A stretch of 64,000 nt of DNA from Trichuris trichiura (lineage: Eukaryota > Nematoda > Enoplea > Trichinellida > Trichuridae), in assembly GCA_037903355.1 (NCBI GenBank), contig JBAJFE010000005.1, positions 2,666,001 through 2,730,000 on the forward strand, read 5' to 3'. How positions within the stretch are numbered: the first letter of the stretch is position 1; each line of letters begins with the position of its first letter. Shown here piece after piece: positions 57,805 through 64,000 of this stretch. The notes beneath the pieces were generated by a model. That model was not told the origin of the DNA. It searched no databases and worked only from the letters and a program-made list of their open reading frames with translations. The position numbers were made by a program, and so were the translations under genes.

Positions 57805-59817
57805 CTTCGCAGTCTGGTCAGGTAAGAAGATAATGCATGGTTTCACTTGGCTCTGTGCCGCAAATTATCCACTGCTTGAATAATAGGAACATGGTGAAAT
57901 ATGCAATAGCACCGTAGTCTTACTGCCAGCTCCTAGTACCGCACATGAAAAATAAACTCAATTTCGCTTTGAAAATATGAGTACTTGTTGTAGTTTGTTT
58001 CTTCAACCCAACTGTTACGGTTACGCTAGATACAAAAAGGATAATCATGTGAACATACGGTAGGTGACAACATGGCAAGATGAGCGCTGGATGCTTCGCA
58101 GTAAGAAGTGCGTGGGAATAATGCGGCTTATAACCGTACATTTTATGTGCAAGCTAAGAAAGGTTCACTTCAGTCCGTCCGTGGTATATACCCTAAATGT
58201 TCATCTCATGAAAATCCTTCCTTTACGTTTCTCTTCTTTGTTTAAGTTTACAGCGCCGTCTTATTGGTCATGGCGGGAAAATGCACTGCAGGTCTTGCAT
58301 GGGTACTCGTTAAAATGTAGTAAACAAAATGCATCGTTCTAACAGTCGTGTAATTGTAGTTTCCAGCAACGGAGCTGTTAGCAAACATTTCAAATATTAC
58401 ACCAATTTGTCGTTCACGGACATAACGTACTTTTAAAATTTTAAAAATGTTAGCGCTCTAGTACGTGTTCCACTGTAGCAGAGGAACGATATCTTCACTT
58501 AAACCTGAAGCTTCTATCCAAAACTCGCTGCCTGGCGTAGTTGGAATTCAAACGATAGGCGAACGCACCTACTTGTTCACTCTCAATCATACCCATTCAA
58601 GCTTTGGAGAAGTAAGCTGTCCATGTTCTTAGTAATCTCTTCAAGTAGTGTGGAGTGGCGGAGTTGTCTGCCATCCGTTTACGCATATATCGCGTCATTG
58701 GAAAAGAAAATTAAATGAAAAATAATCATTGAAGATGGACTATCATGCACAATTTTATTAATAAATTTTACGGCGTAGTTACATGACATTGTAAAAATAG
58801 GTGAATCGAAGAACAAAGAGTGAAATAATGAGCAATGGGTAAATCACATTCTGTAGATCCATGAAAATGGAGAGCGCGTAACTGCATTAGTATACTGACA
58901 GTAAATCGAACCCTGAATTATTCATGTTTAGCATGTTTTATTGTCTGCGATTGCAAAGTGACGCTTGTTTGGCGCAGGTTCACATTTCAGTCCTCCAAAG
59001 ACAAACAGATTCTCTACCATTCCGCTTGTCTGTTTCTGGCATTCATGTATCGTAATAGTTTTGATTATTACTATAGTACTTTCTTATCAGCAATGTTGAA
59101 AGAAAGACAAATTTTCATTAACAAATCCATCTATTGTTATTCAAACAAATTGTTGTTATATTGTTATCCAACCATCTATTGTTTCTTTTAATTACATTTA
59201 TGAATTAACGGAAGTTTTCTAAGCCATAATTCTGATTATCAACGATGTTTTCAATTAGGCAGATTACGACCAGCTCATTAGGTACAAACGTTAGTGATGA
59301 AGAGAAGAGGGGTTTGTCGTATGCATTCATTCATCATATTTTGTCTTCATTGTCCATATTAAACGAATGATTACCGTGAAGACATTGAAAGATTGATGTG
59401 CTTTGTGAGATGTGGAGTCTTTTAACAAACGCTCTTTGTTTTTATTATTATTAATTTGCTTACAAGATTAAAGTGCTTTGTTATGATTACTCTAAACATT
59501 TTAGGAAACTGATAAGTTCCGGATTTGCAATAGTTTAACGATTCTACATTCAAAAGCTTTCCATTTGTTTATAGGTTTTGCAAAAGTATTACTAATCATA
59601 GGTATACGTTTTGAAAAACTCTTCATTAAATGTTCTATACAATTCCTTCACTTAGCAAAAGAAGTGAACTAAGCCATGCCTTAAAGTGAAATAAGCTAAT
59701 TAGTAATTTCTTTCTTGTACCGCTGTGTTTATAAATAGATTTGATTTATGATTGTTAACAGCGCTGTTTGTTCGATCTTCTACGGCTTTTCCCGTTTTTT
59801 TCTGTGTGATGGTATCT
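57805..59817. other. 3' flank of the EGF gene; unassigned open pieces
   Basis: Exon-like open stretches occur on the plus strand: 58064-58342 after a GGTAG acceptor; about 58374-58436 (NGAVSKHFKYYTNLSFTD); 58490-58610 (LPGVVGIQTIGERTYLFTLN). They may be a further gene or alternative 3' exons of the EGF gene, but I could not link them or recognise a family. The rest is AT-rich with no feature seen. Confidence 0.35.
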
Positions 59818-60162
59818 GTAATTAAATCGAAACAATTGCTCTACTAACAATGGATGACGATTATTGGGAAAAATTCAAAAACAATACAGTTAGCTTTTTA
59901 TGCTAACGCTCTAGTATGATTAAGAAACTAGAAAAAACTGACTGTACTGTTTTTGAATTTTTGCTAATAATCGCTCATCCACTCGTAGCACAATTACAGA
60001 TTTCTTGAAGACGGGGTGCTTTCTTAACGGGGCGATAGATTTTCATAACTTCTTTATACGGTATGTTCTCTTGCCCGTTGATGGATTCTGGAATTAAACC
60101 GAAGCAAATGCCCTACCAACGGATGGATGAGCAATGATTAAGGAAAAACACAGAACAAACAC
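59818..60162. repeat. Three related ~70-bp copies, two inverted and one direct
   Basis: 59818-59892 (GTAATTAAATCGAAAC...ATTCAAAAACAATAC) is matched in inverted orientation by about 59945-60000. It is matched in direct orientation, less well, by 60089-60162 (GGAATTAAACCGAAGC...). Shared blocks are ATGGATGA.C.ATTATT and AAAAATTCAAAAACA. A hammerhead-like motif follows directly at 60178-60207. It may be the decayed end of a mobile element. Confidence 0.6.
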
Positions 60163-60173
60163 TTAACAGTTTC

Positions 60174-60212
60174 GTAGCTTTCGGGACTAACCTTGTCCCA
60201 TCGTCAGCGATG
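60174..60212 (-). ncRNA. Second hammerhead-like core, solitary
   Basis: Minus strand: CTGACGA (60207-60201), one T, GGGAC (60199-60195), loop AAGGTTA, GTCCC (60187-60183), GAAA (60182-60179), GCT. Layout and flanks match the motif beside the Penelope-like element (same spare base, same GAAAGCT). The stem's fourth pair is A-U here and U-A there, a compensatory change. The cleavage strand was not identified. Confidence 0.45.
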
Positions 60213-61001
60213 GTGGTAATGTAACTCAAAATCTCTATGTAACTCAAAATCAAAATGTTATATGAAACAGTTTCGCGCTGAAGACGCAAAGAACGGCTTT
60301 CCGAAGGCTACGCTAATTTAAATAAGCTTTGATGGCTCGCACTTTCATAAACCACTATGAAATCATATGCAACAAGTTACAGTTCAATATAGTCATATAA
60401 GGTAGGTGAGTACTTTCTTGCATGTGATACAAATTTGCAATAATTTGTGATAGAAAACGGTTAGTAGCTGAAGAGATAAGCTGAGACATGCGATAAATGC
60501 GATATCATGGCCATGTCGAGTTGCCTTAGATAAGAGAGAGATAAAGTTTGTGTCCAACAACCTCACACAAATCACTATAAGCATAACGTCCAGTACTGCG
60601 CAGCATCATCGCTTATTGCAATTCGGTCGACAGATAATTGGGTCGTGTGCACTGTTTGCTTAAGGCAACCAATCGTTGGATAAGATAACAGGAGCAAAGT
60701 GAGGTCACGTTGAGCGTTTGCCTTTTATTGATAAAAACGGCTGTTTCGTGTGGCTGCATTTCTTTCATCCCATTCCAATTCCACCTTTCCTGTTGGAAAG
60801 GAAATTTCAGGTGATACATTTTTTACCTGTTTTGTGTTTATTCGCAGATATCAAAGCATCCTGGCCAACAGGGATGGTACCAGAGCAACAGAGTATAACG
60901 TTCGTTCCTTAAATGTTCATTTGTCTATTGCTACACAACTTTTCAAAAATTCAATAAATGCTACAAATGAATACTTTATTTATGTCCACTTTTTTTCAGG
61001 T

Positions 61002-62770
61002 GACATTAATACGTTGGTAGATCAGCGAACGCAAAAGGACGCCGTAACGACGTATACGCTCAAACGTATACGCTACGCTCAACAGTACCGATACGCGACG
61101 CGACGCGATGTATACGCTCAACAGTAGCGATGAACAACCGAAAGCCGCAACTACAATTTATTTCTGCGTATTACCATTTGTTTTATGCACACTTGTGATT
61201 ATTGCGTTGCCTTCGTTATCCGCAACATTTTTATTGGCTTTTTGTTTAATTCTTCTCCTTATATGGCCATAGTCAGTCGCCTACGCCATGACATTCCAGC
61301 CGACGATGAGAAGAATTTGGTAAGTTTGCATTTTATCCTTTTAATGAGAATAGAAACGAAGTTTAAACCGTTCAACGGTGCCAGAAAAGAAGAAAGAATG
61401 GACGAACAGGAAATGCCACTTATCAGTATCAGTAAGAGCTCCACTCCGCAATATGTAGCTATAATAGCACTGCAGAATTAGAAGGCTAGACATTTACTTA
61501 TAACAAATGTAGGAAACTTAACTGGCCCTGAGTAAGCCTTTAAGCCTTTAAGTAGAAGTTCAACGTTAGCACCTGTTTAAAAAGCGGAGTCATTATGCTT
61601 ACAAGCAAAAGTCTAAGCGAGGCGACGAACCTTTCCTTAGAGAATATATTGGATTCGGTAGCACTAAGATTAAACCTGCCTGAAATCAGCGGAAGATACA
61701 GCGACATTACTGCTGTATTGGCTTGTGACATACATTATTGGAAGAAATGTATGTCACAAGCCAATTAAATCATAATTTTATCAAGGCACAGAATGTGCAC
61801 TTTTTCAACGAAATTCAGCGTGCAGATACTATTGCAATCTTTAAGTTGTAAACTTTGTTACGATCCGACCAGTGCTAGTTCTTAAGTTTGAAAATTTGAA
61901 GAGATGACTAGCAGTGGCAGATCTCAAAGGGTAAATTATGTGCTGCATAGGCTCCCATTTCCAAAATTCAGCATAAGGTATCCTTTTGTTGACGACGACT
62001 TCTGATCTGTTTAGCAAATTTACAGTTTTTCTGACTTCTTATTTCACAGTTGCTTAAAATAAGCTCTACGCTTGCTGAAGGCAACACGTTACAAGTAATA
62101 CGTAGAGTGCTTTCCCTTTTCAACTGTTAAAAGTAAGCCTGTTGTGTAGGAATTAACCGCTTATAAGACCGTTTCTTTAGGGTAAGCACGACCAACACGC
62201 AAAAATAGGTTATTTACGTTAGTGGAAGAATGAATCTATCAGGGACACAAAACAGTTGATTTTATCGAAGAAAAGGTTAATGAGCTGTCTAACACCGTAA
62301 TAAAACGGATGTTAGGTGTTTCAAAACTAACTTATTAAAGATGACTTTTCAAAGCATCTTCTTATGCTGTTTTCCTCCAGGCAGTTTGAGTAAAACTAAC
62401 CAATTTACAATTGTTCATTTTATTTGTAGATTAAGAAATGCGACCTAGCGTCCACTCCAAATGCATCTACAAAACATCATTGGTCACATTACGATGTTAG
62501 GTGGAACCAGTCGAAGATACCAACTGACTCAACAACCATACGACCTGTCGAAGATGCGGTAAGTAGTCAGAGTTTCTCCAGTATGCCATGTATTGCATTA
62601 TCTGCAAAGCCAGCATCAATGCAGCAGCGCGTCCAACTAACGATCAGTGCATATCAAGCGGTAATCATGCGAGCAGAAAAAATTTAGCTTCATCTCCAAC
62701 ACGTAACAGACTTGCAAACAGTCCACTGCTGAGTTGGCGAAATGCAATGTTCCAAAGAAAAAACGGCTAA
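61002..62770 (+). other. Possible multi-exon gene, unrecognised
   Basis: Candidate exons: from 61012 after TTTTTTTCAG (DINTLVDQRTQKDAVTTYTL); an open stretch to GTAAGT at 61320 (RLRHDIPADDEKNL); 62431-62558 after TTTGTAG (IKKCDLASTPNASTKHHW ... RPVEDA) ending at a good GTAAGT. The last piece either reads straight on to a stop near 62686 or splices a 23-nt intron to a frame ending at 62770 (SPLLSWRNAMFQRKNG). An alternative frame at 61106-61265 encodes a very hydrophobic segment (FCVLPFVLCTLVIIALPSLS). I cannot decide the model and know no homologue. Confidence 0.3.
61717..61765. repeat. Perfect 20-bp palindrome, 9-nt loop
   Basis: ATTGGCTTGTGACATACATT at 61717-61736 is exactly complementary to 61746-61765. 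Confidence 0.9.
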
Positions 62771-64000
62771 AAAGCAAGCGGCGGCAATAGTTTCATTTCA
62801 ACGCCTTAAGGTCGACATTGAATCAACTGCACGCCTACAGCAAAAATTACGCAAAAATTGTAAACGTAATGGAAAACTCCAGCGAATGTAAGACGTAATC
62901 ATTCAGATCAAAACTGATGCAAAATTAGAAATATATGTAAATATCGATTAGTACCAAAAATGAAGAATGAGGTGAGGAGAGCATTCAGCAGCACAGCAGA
63001 GCAATGAAACGTTCAGTAGCCCGTAAAGATGCCTGATTTTTCACTGTTCAATGGCGCAAAAAAACATCATCTAATTTCTGTAATATCATTGATCACAAAG
63101 AACTATGAGTTTGGTTTCAAACATGTCGAGCTGAGTTGCGAACTATTATTCGGTAGAACACTCGAATGAACAGAACAAATAAAGAACGAAAGACGTTTTA
63201 CGAAGACAAGTGCCGCAAAAATAGTAATGAAACGTAGGGAAGATATTACGAATAATACATTTTAGCAAAATACAAAAATATCATATAGAATGACAAAGTA
63301 ATAAGCGTTGGACGGAAACACCGTCTACAGCATAACCAGCAATATATTATTAAGTGTTACGGTATAGTAGTGATTACTTTTCAAAGTGTTTTTATCTTCG
63401 TTAGTGCTACACAGCAATTCTGTAGCCAAAAAAGACATCTATCAGTTGTGCAATTTCTTTGTGTCTACAAGGAAAATACGCAGTGCAGACATATATTTTA
63501 TAGTTTGTCATGTGATCTTGTAAAGCACTTTCTTCCCTAAGATGGCCATCTTTTGTTACGTAGGAAAGAAATTTGCTTTAGTTTGTTGCTTCTCGCCAGC
63601 GTGTTTTGGCATAAGTAATATTGCTCATTTACACGTACCTTTGCTAAGGAAAAGAATCTTTCCGTTTAAGTGTTTCCAGCCGGAATGTTGGTCCCGTTTA
63701 AAAACTTTTTATTTATTCCGGAGTAAATAAAAAGTTTTTAAACGGGACCCACATTCCGTATAGAAAGAGTACAACATGGAAATCTACTGTCCCGTACCAA
63801 GAAACCACATTTACAAAAATATTTCACGGAGTGAAAATTCGCAGTTTTACGTAACCTTCTTTCTCAAAACTAAGCCGCAATTCTTTCCACACCTGTTAAA
63901 CTTTAATTATGAACATAGAGGACAATTTTGCTGCAAACCTTTATCCCATCAAGGCCTCACAAAAGCAAATTACTTTGTTTAGTATTAGTATTCACAATAC
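62771..64000. other. AT-rich right flank, no gene recognised
   Basis: No convincing exon. It contains the palindrome at 63681-63758 and, just right of it, the GTCCCGTACCAAGAA tail shared with 41.3 kb. Short open frames at 63542-63730 and 63776-63982 lie on or beside the palindrome and are not supported. Confidence 0.4.
63681..63758. repeat. 35-bp near-perfect palindrome, 8-nt loop
   Basis: Left arm 63681-63715 pairs with 63724-63758 with a single mismatch; the loop is TTCCGGAG. The right side continues into TATAGAAAGAGTACAACAT...GTCCCGTACCAAGAA, homologous to the right flank of the palindrome at 41243-41311. Confidence 0.9.

Overview
This is eukaryotic DNA, most likely from a nematode and plausibly one of the Dorylaimia/clade I type (Trichuris or Trichinella relatives). 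The reasons are many very short introns (about 23 to 60 nt) with GT..AG ends, moderately AT-rich and gene-dense sequence, a nematode-type cuticle collagen, an EB-module secreted protein, and a tandem, catalytically degenerate trypsin-like protein of the kind I recall as expanded in whipworms. The genus is inference. No rRNA, tRNA or CRISPR feature was recognised.

Left third (1-27.2 kb) is a dense conserved block: long-chain acyl-CoA synthetase (minus, running off the left edge), a kinesin-4 family motor (plus), a triplicated ~650-bp repeat, ADP-forming succinyl-CoA ligase beta (plus), AP-1 sigma adaptin (minus), Mediator subunit 21 (plus), cuticle collagen (plus), ribosomal protein L8/uL2 (plus), GTP cyclohydrolase I (plus), WBP2 (minus), proteasome beta-3 (minus) and an SMG7/EST1-like NMD factor (plus). 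Most of these were rebuilt exon by exon because introns interrupt the reading frames. They share no pathway; this is an ordinary syntenic neighbourhood.

Middle (27-47 kb) is sparser and more lineage-specific: a secreted two-domain S1-protease homologue lacking catalytic residues, two small unrecognised genes, a TA-flanked foldback element, a secreted EB-module protein with a 30-bp minisatellite that appears frameshifted, and a Na+/K+-ATPase beta subunit (all on the minus strand). Between them are 2-4 kb gene-poor stretches carrying a dense TTCGGGATT-type motif cluster and perfect snapback palindromes.

Right third (47-64 kb) is dominated by one long plus-strand gene for a transmembrane protein with about 14 EGF-like modules. 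One of its introns holds an apparently intact, antisense Penelope-like retroelement (RT plus GIY-YIG, 783 aa). Just past the 3' end of that ORF is a hammerhead-ribozyme-like core (CTGATGA, stem, GAAA), and a second core with a compensatory stem change lies alone at 60.2 kb. The last 6 kb has only tentative exons, more palindromes and short dispersed repeats.

The items most worth following up are the two covarying hammerhead-like motifs, the set of short-loop perfect palindromes (two sharing a common tail sequence), the 13-bp minisatellite deletion that truncates the EB protein, and the tandem pseudoprotease.
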